Positions 8,033 through 17,158 are shown, numbered from the stretch's first letter. The stretch: DNA of 64,000 nucleotides from Sphaerisporangium siamense (GCF_014205275.1 NZ_JACHND010000001.1:4092001-4156000); one strand, 5' to 3'. Notes: generated by a model not told the origin, from the sequence alone. Made by a program: numbers and translations.

Positions 8033-8103
8033 GTTCTTGGGGCGGTCCTGGTGGCAGGACGACCGGTCAAATCGCTGCGCCGCCAGGACCGCACCTGACC
8101 CTC

Positions 8104-8134
8104 TCGAATGCACGTTCGAAGTTCTGGGTACGCT
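8104..8134 (+). promoter_or_regulatory. Candidate LexA (SOS) box and -10 element
   Basis: TCGAATGCACGTTCGA at 8104-8119 differs at one base from the actinobacterial SOS box TCGAAC-N4-GTTCGA. A -10 like TACGCT follows at 8129-8134. ATG 8142 begins eight bases after that element, the spacing of leaderless actinobacterial transcripts. LexA bound here would block the promoter. An inverted repeat GCGGTCCTGG/CCAGGACCGC (8042-8051 and 8083-8092) precedes it. Confidence 0.6.
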
Positions 8135-8141
8135 CACCTGC

Positions 8142-8378
8142 ATGGAGGAGCGTCCACCACCCGTCTGGCTGCCGTCACTCGGCCACGGCGCTCACCTGCT
8201 CGCCTGGCTGCTGCACCACAACGACTGGTGGGCTCATCTGGCGGTGATCCAGACCGTCCCGCCAGGCGGATTCGGCCAGCAGGACACGTTCTATTCGTGG
8301 GAGCTCTGCGCGCACGCCGCGATGGTCCAGCCACGCGAAGGCTGGGACTACACGCGCGTGCCGCGACTCCGCGCCTGA
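8142..8378 (+). CDS. Small protein with candidate SOS control
   Basis: A 78-residue protein rich in Trp and His (LGHGAHLLAWLLHHNDWWAH). It appears leaderless: its ATG coincides with the expected transcription start. I do not recognise the family. Control by a LexA box would fit a gene used at prophage induction. Confidence 0.55.
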   Translation: MEERPPPVWLPSLGHGAHLLAWLLHHNDWWAHLAVIQTVPPGGFGQQDTFYSWELCAHAAMVQPREGWDYTRVPRLRA

Positions 8379-8550
8379 CGTCTCGGCTGCCCCGTACGTG
8401 CCCCTCCGGCTGATGGCCGGCTGCGTCTTACGGGCCGCGTTGGCGTCGCGGTGTAGGGCGGGGAACTAGCCAGCCCGCAGCGGCGGGGCGGCCGAGCATA
8501 CCTTCACCAGCGTCAAGGCCTCGCGGCCACCAACCACCAGGGAGGCCGCC

Positions 8551-9747
8551 GTGACCGACTACAAGCTCTGGCCCGCCACCAACGGCCCCGACACCGCCGC
8601 CTCGGACTCGGCGGTCACGGCAGGCGTGGAATGGCGCACCACACGAAACGACCTGTATCTCAAGGGCTACAGGTACTACCGAGGCACCACGGCGGTCCGC
8701 GGAACCGACGTGGCGACGTGGAACCACGACACCACCAGCATGATCACCGGCAGCCAGACAGCGTTCACCACACCCACCGCCACCGGGTGGCAGGAAGCTC
8801 TCCTCACCACGCCGTACCCGGCTGTCGCCTCCGGCGTGAAATACGTGAGCGGCGTCCTGTTCACCGACCCAGGAGATACCGCTAACTGCCACTACACGGC
8901 CACCACGGGTTACTGGAGCTCAGGCGCAGGCACCAGCGGCATCGGCGACACCAACCTGTCGGCCCCCGGCATCAACGACTCCGCCGGCGGCCAGGGCAAG
9001 TTCGTGGCGGGCTCCACGCTGGCCAGGCCGGTCACCAACGCCAACGGGATCAACTTCTGGGTCGAACCCATCTTGAGCGACTCCGATGGCAGCGGCGGAG
9101 GAGGAGACCCGGAGGAGACCGGCACCGTCAGCGCCCAGCTCGTCGGCACCGCGCTCCCAGACGCGTTCGCCGGGCTCATCGACTGGGAGAACGGCACGAT
9201 CGTCGCCACCCTCCACACCGCCGCCTGGACTCCCGACATCACCACCCTGTCGCGGGTCTCGGGCCTGGCCAACGAGGTCGTGACGGGCCATGGATACGTC
9301 CAAGGGACCGGACAGGTGCTCACAGGCAAGTCTTCGACGTTCGTGTCGGCCGCCTCCCTCACCGCGCGCGCCAACTCCACCGCCTATGCCGTGGGCGACC
9401 TGGTCAGGCCGGCCTCCTCCAACGGCCACGTCTACCGGTGCATCGCCGCCGGCACCTCCGCATCCAGTGCCCCGACTTGGCCGACCACCCCGCTCACCAC
9501 GGTGACCGACGGCACGGTGACCTGGATCGAGTGCGGCCGCGGTGTGGCCATCCTGGACTGCGACCCCATCGAGTTCGGCGGCATCACCGGTGAGGCGTTG
9601 TACCTGGTGCTCTCCGACCGCACCGCCAGCGGCGCGGCCAACCAGCCGGTCATCCTGCTGGTGCAGTTCGAGCAGGCCGAGTCCGGAACCACGCAGTTCG
9701 ACTACCATCCCCCTGCCGGTGGGCTCGTGCACTTCCCGGTCTTCTGA
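8551..9747 (+). CDS. Tail fibre / minor tail protein with DUF4082-like domain
   Basis: A 398-residue protein. Residues 20-160 resemble a DUF4082-type jelly-roll (YRYYRGT...TGWQEALLTTPYPAVASG). After a Gly-rich hinge near residue 180 comes a beta-rich part, then a segment AYAVGDLVRPASSNGHVYRC...TVTWIECG that is a common carbohydrate-binding-like module of phage fibres. GGGAGG precedes the GTG. It likely binds the host surface. Its place ahead of the terminase is unusual. Confidence 0.7.
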   Translation: MTDYKLWPATNGPDTAASDSAVTAGVEWRTTRNDLYLKGYRYYRGTTAVRGTDVATWNHDTTSMITGSQTAFTTPTATGWQEALLTTPYPAVASGVKYVSGVLFTDPGDTANCHYTATTGYWSSGAGTSGIGDTNLSAPGINDSAGGQGKFVAGSTLARPVTNANGINFWVEPILSDSDGSGGGGDPEETGTVSAQLVGTALPDAFAGLIDWENGTIVATLHTAAWTPDITTLSRVSGLANEVVTGHGYVQGTGQVLTGKSSTFVSAASLTARANSTAYAVGDLVRPASSNGHVYRCIAAGTSASSAPTWPTTPLTTVTDGTVTWIECGRGVAILDCDPIEFGGITGEALYLVLSDRTASGAANQPVILLVQFEQAESGTTQFDYHPPAGGLVHFPVF

Positions 9748-10724
9748 TGCCGCACAAGCTGATCGTCGGCTCGCGTGTCGGGCGACTGCCGCCCGCGTCG
9801 CCCACTGCGGCCACGACGGGGCCGGAGGCGTGGCCAGGGTGGACAGGTTCGTTCGCGCAGACGATCGTAGGTGGGCCGGACATCATCATCGATGAGAGCG
9901 GCACCGAGGATGAGCACCTGGTCATCTCCGGGTTGCACCTGATCGGCCCGACCATCCACACCGCGCCAGGCGTGCAGTGGGTGGACATCGTCGGGTGCTG
10001 GGTCGAGGGCTGGCAGCCGTCGCTGGGAGGCATCAACCTCTCCCACGCCGACAACAGCAACTGCTCCATCCAGTACTGCCGAATCGCGGCCAGGAGCGAC
10101 CAGGACGGCACGCCGGAGTCCTACGACGGGATGCGCCTGAACTACGGCATCCGCGTCTTCTCCGACGACGTGCTCATCGCGCACAACGAGATCCACTGGA
10201 CCCCGGACGCCATCCAGATCGCCGGGTCTCGGAACACGATCACGGGCAACTACTGCCACGACACCACCTACTGGGACAATGACCAGGGCGGCGTGGGCGC
10301 CTCGCCCGGCGGCGACCACAACAACGGGTTACTCCACAACGGGGGCGTCGTCTCAGACCTGGTCATCACGGGCAACACCTTCGTCCTCGACCGCCAAGGC
10401 GCCGGCATGCCACAGACGGGCGCACTGTCGCTCCAGCAGAGCGCAGAGTTCCCCGGCCAGTACACCAACATCCTGATCGAGGGCAACCTCATCGCCGGCG
10501 GCGGCTACGGCTTGTACGCGGGCTATGAGCCGTCCAAGCCCGGCAACTCGTCCGCGACCGGTTTCGTCGTGAGGAACAACAGGTTCTCCACCAGGTACTT
10601 CCAGGACTGCGGATTCTTCGGGCACACGACCGGTGCGCAGCCTTGGGGCGTGGACGGCAACGTGTGGGAGGGGAACCGGTGGGCTGAGGGCGTCCGCGAC
10701 GGCCAGCTCGTGCCGCCCCCGTAG
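9747..10724 (+). CDS. Right-handed beta-helix tailspike-like protein
   Basis: A 325-residue protein. Repeating short strands with Asn/Gly turns (VLIAHNEIHWTPDAIQIAG, NTITGNYCHD, NILIEGNLIAGGGYG, FVVRNNRFS) give the coil pattern of a pectin-lyase-like beta-helix. Such proteins form phage tailspikes that bind or cleave surface polysaccharide. The ATG overlaps the preceding stop, so fibre and spike are coupled. Catalytic residues cannot be assigned by eye. Confidence 0.75.
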   Translation: MPHKLIVGSRVGRLPPASPTAATTGPEAWPGWTGSFAQTIVGGPDIIIDESGTEDEHLVISGLHLIGPTIHTAPGVQWVDIVGCWVEGWQPSLGGINLSHADNSNCSIQYCRIAARSDQDGTPESYDGMRLNYGIRVFSDDVLIAHNEIHWTPDAIQIAGSRNTITGNYCHDTTYWDNDQGGVGASPGGDHNNGLLHNGGVVSDLVITGNTFVLDRQGAGMPQTGALSLQQSAEFPGQYTNILIEGNLIAGGGYGLYAGYEPSKPGNSSATGFVVRNNRFSTRYFQDCGFFGHTTGAQPWGVDGNVWEGNRWAEGVRDGQLVPPP

Positions 10725-10736
10725 GGAGGCGACGCC

Positions 10737-11219
10737 GTGGCCGTCATCCGTCAGTCCGCCCCCGCGCTCGCGGTGACCATCACCCCCGACGCCGGCCTGG
10801 AGGCCCAGTCCATCACGATCTTCGGGTGGCCGGCGCTGGCCCTGGCGATGGGCCCGCCCGGCTCGATGGAGACCGCGGGCAGCGAACAGGTCGCCGCGAT
10901 CGTCCGGCAGTCCGCGCCCGCGCTGGCGTTGCCCGTGGGCGGTCTCGGCAGGCTGCTGACGGGCGGCGTGCCGTCTGCGGCCGCGATCATCCGCCAGAGC
11001 GCACCTGCCTTCGCGCTCGTCCTGGGCGGCGCCGGGACGCTTCTGGCCCAGGGCACGCCCAAGGCGCGGGCCGTGATCCGGCAGAGCGCGCCGGCGCTGG
11101 CGCTCGCGTTGCCGGGCCGCGCGGGGAGCTTGGACGTGCTGACCCCGCCGCCGCTGGACATCCGGATCGTGATCGGGCGGCCGCGGTCCCGGTGGGCTGC
11201 AGGCCAGGTCTGGACGTGA
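10737..11219 (+). CDS. Repeat protein with four RQSAPA motifs
   Basis: A 160-residue protein with four copies of the pattern [IV][IV]RQSAPA[LF]A[LV] at about residues 3, 55, 85 and 113. The residues between are Gly/Ala/Leu-rich. GGGAGG precedes the GTG. The position between tailspike and terminase suggests a virion part. The family is not recognised. Confidence 0.65.
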   Translation: MAVIRQSAPALAVTITPDAGLEAQSITIFGWPALALAMGPPGSMETAGSEQVAAIVRQSAPALALPVGGLGRLLTGGVPSAAAIIRQSAPAFALVLGGAGTLLAQGTPKARAVIRQSAPALALALPGRAGSLDVLTPPPLDIRIVIGRPRSRWAAGQVWT

Positions 11220-11237
11220 CAGGAGCGGGGGTGCGCT

Positions 11238-11543
11238 GTGCTGCAAAAGCGCATCCCCGCCTCGTCGACGGAGTTCCTCCACCTGGACTTCGACGTGGCG
11301 CCCGGCAACATCACCACGCTGCCCGTGCAGATGGCGATCACGGTGTACCCGCGGGGGCCGGTGAGCGGGGACTGGGTGGATGCCGCCTGGACTCCCGGGG
11401 CGGCGCCGCCGGCGTCTCGCATCCTCATCGGCCCGGATTCAGCTCGCCCGCTAGCGCGGGCGACGTATTGCGTGTGGGGGCGGGTGACGGCGGCACCGGA
11501 GCTGCCGGTGGTGGAGGCGCCGTGGGTGCTGACGGTTACGTGA
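11238..11543 (+). CDS. Small structural-type protein, unknown
   Basis: A 101-residue beta-rich protein (ITTLPVQMAITVYPRGPVSG ... YCVWGRVTAAPELPVV) with GTG start. Probably a small virion protein by context. No family recognised. Confidence 0.55.
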   Translation: MLQKRIPASSTEFLHLDFDVAPGNITTLPVQMAITVYPRGPVSGDWVDAAWTPGAAPPASRILIGPDSARPLARATYCVWGRVTAAPELPVVEAPWVLTVT

Positions 11544-11628
11544 GTCAAGCTGAGGTTTCGTAAGGGTCGATTACTTTTGGGAATACCCATTCCCGTTGGT
11601 TAGCGAAGATCGCGTGGGAGGGCCGTTC

Positions 11629-13133
11629 ATGACGACCCTCACCGCTTGGGAGGCCGCGGCCCGCATGTTCGAGCCGCCGGTGCACCGCTGGGCCACCCCC
11701 GGCGAGCTCGCCGCCGCGATCGACCCCACCACGGTCCAGACCGAAGCCCTCCACCTCATCGACCAGGCGCTCGTCGACGTCGCCGAAGGCCGCTGCGACC
11801 GGCTCATCGTCACGGTGCCGCCCCAAGAGGGAAAAGCACCCGGGTCACCACAGTCGGTCCCCTGTGGATGCTGACCCGCAACCCGGACCTGCGCATCGCA
11901 ATCGCCTGCTACGCCCAGGACCTGGCCGATGAGTTCGGCCGCAACATCCGCAACCACATCACCGGCAACGACGGCACCGACGGCAGCCTCGACCTTGGCC
12001 TGCGCATCGCCCCCGACAACGGCGCCGCCCGCCGCTGGCGCATCGCCGGCCGCCGCGGCGGCGTCCGCGCCGTCGGCCTCACCGCCGGCCTCACCGGCAA
12101 ACCCGCCGACGCGATCTTCATCGACGACCCGATCGCCGACCTCATCCAGGCCAACTCCGCCGCCTGGCGCGAGGTCGTCTGGGGCTTCTGGACAGCCGTC
12201 GCCAACACCCGCCTGGCCCCCGGCGCGCCCGTGGTAGTGATCTTGACTCGCTGGCATGAGGACGACCTCGTCGGCCGGCTCCTGGCCGCCGAGGACGCCC
12301 ACCGCTGGCGCGTGATCAACATCCCCGCGCAGGCCGACCACGACCCGGCCAAGGGCGAGACCGACCCGCTCGGCCGCGAGCCCGGCGAATATCTCAACTC
12401 CGCGCGCGGCCGCACCGTCGAGCAGTGGGAGCAGATCCGCGTCGCTGTCGGCTCCCGGGTCTGGAACGCCCTCTACCAGGGGCGGCCCACGGCACCCGAG
12501 GGTGACCTGTTCGAACGCGGCTGGTGGCGCGAGTACACCTCGCCGCGGTGGATCGTCCGCGACGACGGCTCCTACTGGGCGATCAACCCCGACGAGGTCA
12601 TCCAGTCCTGGGACATGGCCTTCAAGGACACCGACAGCAGCGACTGGGTCGTCGGCCAGGTCTGGGCCCGCTGGGGCCTGCAGGTCTACCTGCTCGACCA
12701 GGTCCGCGACCGGATGACCTTCGTCGAGACCCGCAAGGCGGTCCGCCGCCTGGCCGTCAAGTGGCCCCAGGCCACGCTGAAGCTCGTGGAGGACAAGGCC
12801 AACGGCCCCGCCGTAATCAACAGCCTCAGCAACACGGTGGCCGGGCTCATCCCCGAGGAACCCCACGGCAGCAAGTACGCGCGGGCCGCCGCGGTCTCCC
12901 CCTTCGCCGAGGCCGGGCAGGTCTTCCTCCCGGCCCCCGAGCTCGCCCCGTGGGTCGGCGACTTCATCGAAGAACACGCCTCCTTTCCCAACGGCCGCCA
13001 CGACGACCAGGTCGACGGCACCTCTCAGGCCATCAACCGGCTCCTGCTGGCCCCGCTACTCGCCGGCACCCTCATCGTCGAGGCCGACGAGCTCGACAGC
13101 GAGCTGGACGACTACGAGATCAGCCCGATCTGA
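11629..13133 (+). CDS. Terminase large subunit, expressed by -1 frameshift
   Basis: The packaging motor ATPase/nuclease. From ATG 11629 (ribosome site GGGAGG) the first frame gives about 69 residues ending TVPPQEGK and would stop at 11874. The -1 frame continues as STRVTT and on to 13133. Together they make an intact Walker A, PPQEGKST. Walker B is AIFIDDP, followed by a conserved VVVILTRWHEDDL segment. The nuclease half has SWDMAFKDTDSSDWVVGQ, LVEDKANG and HDDQVDG, typical of Terminase_6. Neither frame alone makes an ATPase. The junction is a canonical slippery heptamer with downstream stem; a one-base sequencing error is the alternative. Confidence 0.85.
11829..11877 (+). promoter_or_regulatory. 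Candidate -1 programmed frameshift signal
   Basis: Slippery heptamer G GGA AAA at 11829-11835, in the correct frame for the first reading frame. A six-base spacer follows. Then comes a stem of GGGTCA CCACAG (11842-11853) paired with CTGTGG (11862-11867) and TGACCC (11872-11877), with a four-base bulge and an eight-base loop. The zero-frame stop TGA lies within the stem at 11872-11874. Confidence 0.65.
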
Positions 13134-13151
13134 CCATGCGGGGAGGTGACC

Positions 13152-14876
13152 GTGGGTTTCACCGACACCGTGCGTGAACGCGTTGGTCTTCCCCTCCGGG
13201 AGACGTTCGCGCGCTGGACAGGCCACACCGAGCTGGCCGAGCAGCTGCGGCAGGAGCGCGAGAACGCCGCGTTCTTCCGCGAGAGCCTGTCCGAGCTCGA
13301 AAACCGGATGCGCGAGCCCGGCTATGTCCACCTCACCGCGCTCGCCGAGCGGGAGTTCTCCCGCGAGGGCCTGGCCGACATCACCGCGGTGGTCCGGGTC
13401 ATGGCGATCAAGAACCCGTTGATCAAGCGGGGGCTGGCTCTGCGCGCCTCCTACGTGTGGGGCCAGGGCGTGCAGGTCACGGCCCGGGCCGCGGGGCAGC
13501 GCGACCGGCAGGGCCGCCGCCTGCAGGACGTCAACACCGTCATCCAAGGCTTCCTCGACGACCCGGGCAACCGCCGTGCGTTCTCCTCCCAGCAGGCCCG
13601 CCAGGAGCTGGAGCGCGCCCTCGGTACCGACGGCAACCTGTTCTTCCCCCTGTTCACCAGCCCGCGGACCGGGCGGGTGCAGATCCGCACGGTGCCGTGG
13701 GACGAGATCGTCGAGGTCATCACCAACCCCGAGGACTCCAGCGAGCCCTGGTACTACCGGCGCGAGTACTGGATCGACCGGCGCGACATCGAATCCGGCG
13801 GCGTGATCACCGAGCGCCGCTCGGCGATCTACCCGGCGCTCGGGTACCGGCCCAAGATCCGGCCGCGCCGCATCGCCACCGTCACCGGCGGCAAGGCCGA
13901 CGTCATGTGGGACGCCCCGATCCTGCACGTCAGCGTCAACCGGCCCCTGGGCTCCCGGTGGGGCATCCCCGACGCCTACGCCGCGGTGGACTGGGCCAAC
14001 GCCTACCGGGAGTTCCTGACCGACTGGGCCCGGCTGGTCAAGTCCTTGAGCCGGTTCGCCTGGCGCTTCACCAGCAAGGGCAGCAAGCAGGCCGCCGCGC
14101 GAGCCCGGCTCGCCGCCGCCCCGGCCCGCGACACCGTCACCGGCGACCCGCAGTACGCCGGCGCGACCGCGCTCGGCACCCCCGACATGGTCTTGGAGGC
14201 CATCCCCAAGTCCGGCGCCACCATCGACAGCGACTCCGGCCGGCCGCTGGCGGCGATGACCGCCGCAGCGCTCGACGTCCCGGTCACCATGCTGCTCGGC
14301 GACCCCGGGCAGACCGGCGCCCGCGCGGTCGCCGAGACCCTCGACCAGCCGACCGAGCTGGCCATGCAGATGCGCCGCGAGCTGTGGACCGACGTCCAGC
14401 GCACCATCTACGACTACGTGATCGACCAGTCGGTCAAGGCGCCCATGGGCATGCTCAAGGGCGCCGTCACCGTGGACGAGGACGGCCAGGAGGTCGTCAC
14501 GCTGCGCGGCGTGACCGAGCGCACCATCGACATCGTCTGGCCCGACCTGGACGACGTCGACCAGGGCCAGCTCATCAAGGCCATCGTCGAGGCCGACTCC
14601 ACCCAGTACCTGCCTCCGCTGATCGTGCTGAGGCAGTTGCTGCAGGCGCTGAAGGTCAGAGACGTGGACGAGATCCTGGCGCGCGTGACCGACGACAACG
14701 GAGAGTTCGTCGCGCCGAAGGCCAACGCCGGCCAGCAGGCGGTGGACCGGTTCCGCCGCGGTGAGGACCCCGCGGCCGCGTTCGGCGGCGGTGACTCCCC
14801 GCCGGCGCGGCCCGACCAGCCGCGCCGCGACGAGCGCCGGCCACCCCGTGGGGAGAAGGACCCGGTGTCGGTATGA
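13152..14876 (+). CDS. Portal protein
   Basis: A 574-residue portal, the dodecameric channel through which DNA enters the head. Signs include a long N-terminal helix, YVHLTALAEREFSREGLADI, a wing region with VPWDEIVEVITNP, and the stem-crown region AMTAAALDVPVTMLLGDPGQTGARAVAETLDQPTELAM (read in parts). The C-terminus is Pro/Arg-rich. GTG 13152 is chosen because GGGGAGG at 13140-13146 is well spaced. It follows the terminase directly, as usual. Confidence 0.88.
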   Translation: MGFTDTVRERVGLPLRETFARWTGHTELAEQLRQERENAAFFRESLSELENRMREPGYVHLTALAEREFSREGLADITAVVRVMAIKNPLIKRGLALRASYVWGQGVQVTARAAGQRDRQGRRLQDVNTVIQGFLDDPGNRRAFSSQQARQELERALGTDGNLFFPLFTSPRTGRVQIRTVPWDEIVEVITNPEDSSEPWYYRREYWIDRRDIESGGVITERRSAIYPALGYRPKIRPRRIATVTGGKADVMWDAPILHVSVNRPLGSRWGIPDAYAAVDWANAYREFLTDWARLVKSLSRFAWRFTSKGSKQAAARARLAAAPARDTVTGDPQYAGATALGTPDMVLEAIPKSGATIDSDSGRPLAAMTAAALDVPVTMLLGDPGQTGARAVAETLDQPTELAMQMRRELWTDVQRTIYDYVIDQSVKAPMGMLKGAVTVDEDGQEVVTLRGVTERTIDIVWPDLDDVDQGQLIKAIVEADSTQYLPPLIVLRQLLQALKVRDVDEILARVTDDNGEFVAPKANAGQQAVDRFRRGEDPAAAFGGGDSPPARPDQPRRDERRPPRGEKDPVSV

Positions 14877-15091
14877 CCTTGCACCTCATCCCGGCGGCCG
14901 ACGCGGGTGAGCACACCGCGTCGGGGACATGCCCCTGCGGGCCCCGCGCGCGGACGGTGCGGCATGAGGGCGGGCGTCGCGTGGCCGTCGTCCACGGGCC
15001 CCTCGGGCGGGACGGGGGCGGGCGTGGCGATCACCGAGCGGACCCTGCGACTGGTCCGGGAGATGCGGGCCAACCTCGACAAGATCGTTGA
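14873..15091 (+). CDS. Small phage protein, LHLIPADD-type
   Basis: A 72-residue protein whose ATG overlaps the portal stop. The start (LHLIPAADAGEHTASGTCPC) matches a small family often found among head genes of actinophages, with a CxC pair and a VHGPLGRDG end. The reading frame runs on into the MuF gene. The function is unknown. Confidence 0.6.
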   Translation: MTLHLIPAADAGEHTASGTCPCGPRARTVRHEGGRRVAVVHGPLGRDGGGRGDHRADPATGPGDAGQPRQDR

Positions 15092-16925
15092 TGAGCAGAC
15101 CCGGGCCACCACCCGGGCGTGGGTCCGCGCGTGGGACGAGCTCATCGACGCCTTCAACGCCGCGGCTGATGCGCTCATCGCCGCAGCGACCGGCGGCCGG
15201 TGGCCCTCCCGGCGCGAGGTGACCCGCTCCCAGCGGGTGCAGCGCGCCCTGGACCTGGCCGCGCGCAGCCTCGGCGACCTTGCCCTCAAGGCCAGCAACG
15301 ACGTCGCCCAAGCCGCCTGGCAGGCGGTGCATCTGGCGGTCGAGGGCACCGACCCGATCTTGCTGTCGCAGATGCCGGGCAGCCCCCGTGCCCGGGCCGG
15401 TATCCGGTTCGGCCGGATCGACGAGCGCGCGGTCGGGTGGATCGTGCAGCGCACCACCGAGCAGATCAACGCGCGGCACTGGCCGCTGGCAGCTGATGCC
15501 ACTGAGGCGATGCGCCGGGAACTCGTCCGCGGCGTGGTCCTCGGGAGCAACCCGCGCGAGGCGGCCCGGCGCATGGTCGATCGGTGCGAGGGCGAGTTCA
15601 ACGGCGGCTTGGCCAGAGCGACCAACATCGCCAGGACCGAGATCCTCGACGCGCACCGCGCCGGCGCTCAGGCCGCCCAGGACGCCAACGCCGCCACGCT
15701 CGCCGGGTGGGTGTGGACGGCCAAACTGGACGCCCGGTCATGTGCGAGCTGCTGGGCCCAGCACGGCCAGCTTCATCCCCTCGATGAGCCGGGGCCGCTG
15801 GATCACCAGTCCGGCAGATGCGCGCGCACCCCGAAGACCAAGAGCTGGCGCGAACTCGGTATCGACCTCGATGAGCCGGACGACGTGATCCCCGACGCCC
15901 GGGCCGTCTTCGACGCACTATCCCGCAGCGAGCAGTTGGCGATCCTCGGCCCGGCCCGGCTCGGCATGCTGGAGGACGGTGAAATCTCCTGGGACGATCT
16001 GTCCACCCGCCGGAGCGTCGACGGGTGGCGGGATAGCTACAACGTCACGCCACTCAGGGATCTGGGAGCAGACCGCGGTCCTGCCGGCACGCTGCCCGAG
16101 CCTCACACGCGGCTGACCCCCGACACACTGCCCGCCACCGATCAACAAGACACCCGGGCACCGCGCCCCGAGCCCAAGCCGGGCTCCCCGGCCAACTCCT
16201 CACGTCCGGGCATCGGTGCCCTCATTCCCACAGACGCCGACGACGCCGCGGCCCGCGAGACAGACATTCGGGCTGCCGTCACCCAGCACATCGAGGGCAC
16301 CTACGCGGGGTTCACCGCCACGGTGAGTGCCGTCCGGGTTATGCCAAACCGTCTGATCATCAGCGGCACCTTCCATCGCGCGGATGCCGAGCTTGGCGAG
16401 TTCATCCGGTCGTTGCATCGCGACAGCGATGGCACGTTGTGGGCCAAGCACGGGCTGCTGGAACTCCAGCCCGACGCACAGGGCCAAGGCCTGGCCGCCG
16501 CGTTCAATCGCCACCTGCTGGAGTGGTACGTCGACTCGGGGGTCGACCGTGTGGAGCTGCTGGCGAACATCGACGTGGGCGGATATGCATGGGCGCGCGC
16601 CGGGTACGACTGGGCCGCTGAGAGCTCGGCGCGCCGGTGCCTGAACCGCCTCGAGCAGGTCCTGGACCGGGCCCGGTATGACCTGGCCGATGCGCAGTCC
16701 AGCGGAGACGACGCGCAGGCAGCGGAGCTGGTGACGCAACTTCAGATGGAGATCGGCGATGCCGAGCAGATTCTGGAGCGGGGCCGTACTGTGGAGTTCG
16801 GCGCCGACGATTTCCCGACGCCGTACGAGATAAGCCAGGCCGGGCGCCGGTCAGGCCGCACGAGGTGGATCGGAAAACAGGCGATGCTCGGCACGACATG
16901 GCAGGCGGTGCGATGGCTCCGGTGA
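15024..16925 (+). CDS. MuF-type head morphogenesis protein with C-terminal GNAT-like domain
   Basis: A 633-residue fusion. The N-terminal 270 residues form a Mu gpF-like minor head protein, with the signature NIARTEILDAHRAGAQAA and a Cys/His cluster (SCASCWAQHG...HQSGRC). A disordered Pro-rich linker spans about residues 350-400. The C-terminal part contains LLELQPDAQGQGLAAAFNRH followed by VELLANIDVGGYAWARAGY, which reads like the acetyl-CoA-binding and late strands of a GNAT fold. MuF proteins are known to carry variable C-terminal toxin domains, so this may be a head-borne effector. I start at GTG 15024; the earlier frame overlaps the preceding gene. Confidence 0.75.
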   Translation: MAITERTLRLVREMRANLDKIVDEQTRATTRAWVRAWDELIDAFNAAADALIAAATGGRWPSRREVTRSQRVQRALDLAARSLGDLALKASNDVAQAAWQAVHLAVEGTDPILLSQMPGSPRARAGIRFGRIDERAVGWIVQRTTEQINARHWPLAADATEAMRRELVRGVVLGSNPREAARRMVDRCEGEFNGGLARATNIARTEILDAHRAGAQAAQDANAATLAGWVWTAKLDARSCASCWAQHGQLHPLDEPGPLDHQSGRCARTPKTKSWRELGIDLDEPDDVIPDARAVFDALSRSEQLAILGPARLGMLEDGEISWDDLSTRRSVDGWRDSYNVTPLRDLGADRGPAGTLPEPHTRLTPDTLPATDQQDTRAPRPEPKPGSPANSSRPGIGALIPTDADDAAARETDIRAAVTQHIEGTYAGFTATVSAVRVMPNRLIISGTFHRADAELGEFIRSLHRDSDGTLWAKHGLLELQPDAQGQGLAAAFNRHLLEWYVDSGVDRVELLANIDVGGYAWARAGYDWAAESSARRCLNRLEQVLDRARYDLADAQSSGDDAQAAELVTQLQMEIGDAEQILERGRTVEFGADDFPTPYEISQAGRRSGRTRWIGKQAMLGTTWQAVRWLR

Positions 16926-17158
16926 GGCCGAGCGCGGCACGCATCGCGCGTCTTGCCGCCCTCGCCGCCGCCCACGACGCCTGGGTGGCGGAGCGCCTCC
17001 CTGGCGCCGAGTTCCGTCCCGAGGGACGGCGCCCCGGATCGGACTACAACCAGCACTACCTGGATGTGAACCCGTCGGCCGACGCCGAGGACGACTTCCA
17101 GCGTCGCGCCCGCCAGGCCATGGGCCTGGACCCGCAGACCGGCCGCCGCCCCTCCTAA
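16913..17158 (+). CDS. Small phage protein, unknown function
   Basis: An 81-residue protein starting MAPVRPSAARIARLAALAAA and containing GSDYNQHYLDVNPSADAEDDF. ATG 16913 overlaps the MuF gene end, with AGGCGG just upstream. Probably co-translated with MuF; if MuF carries an effector, this could be a partner, which is only inference. Confidence 0.55.
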   Translation: MAPVRPSAARIARLAALAAAHDAWVAERLPGAEFRPEGRRPGSDYNQHYLDVNPSADAEDDFQRRARQAMGLDPQTGRRPS

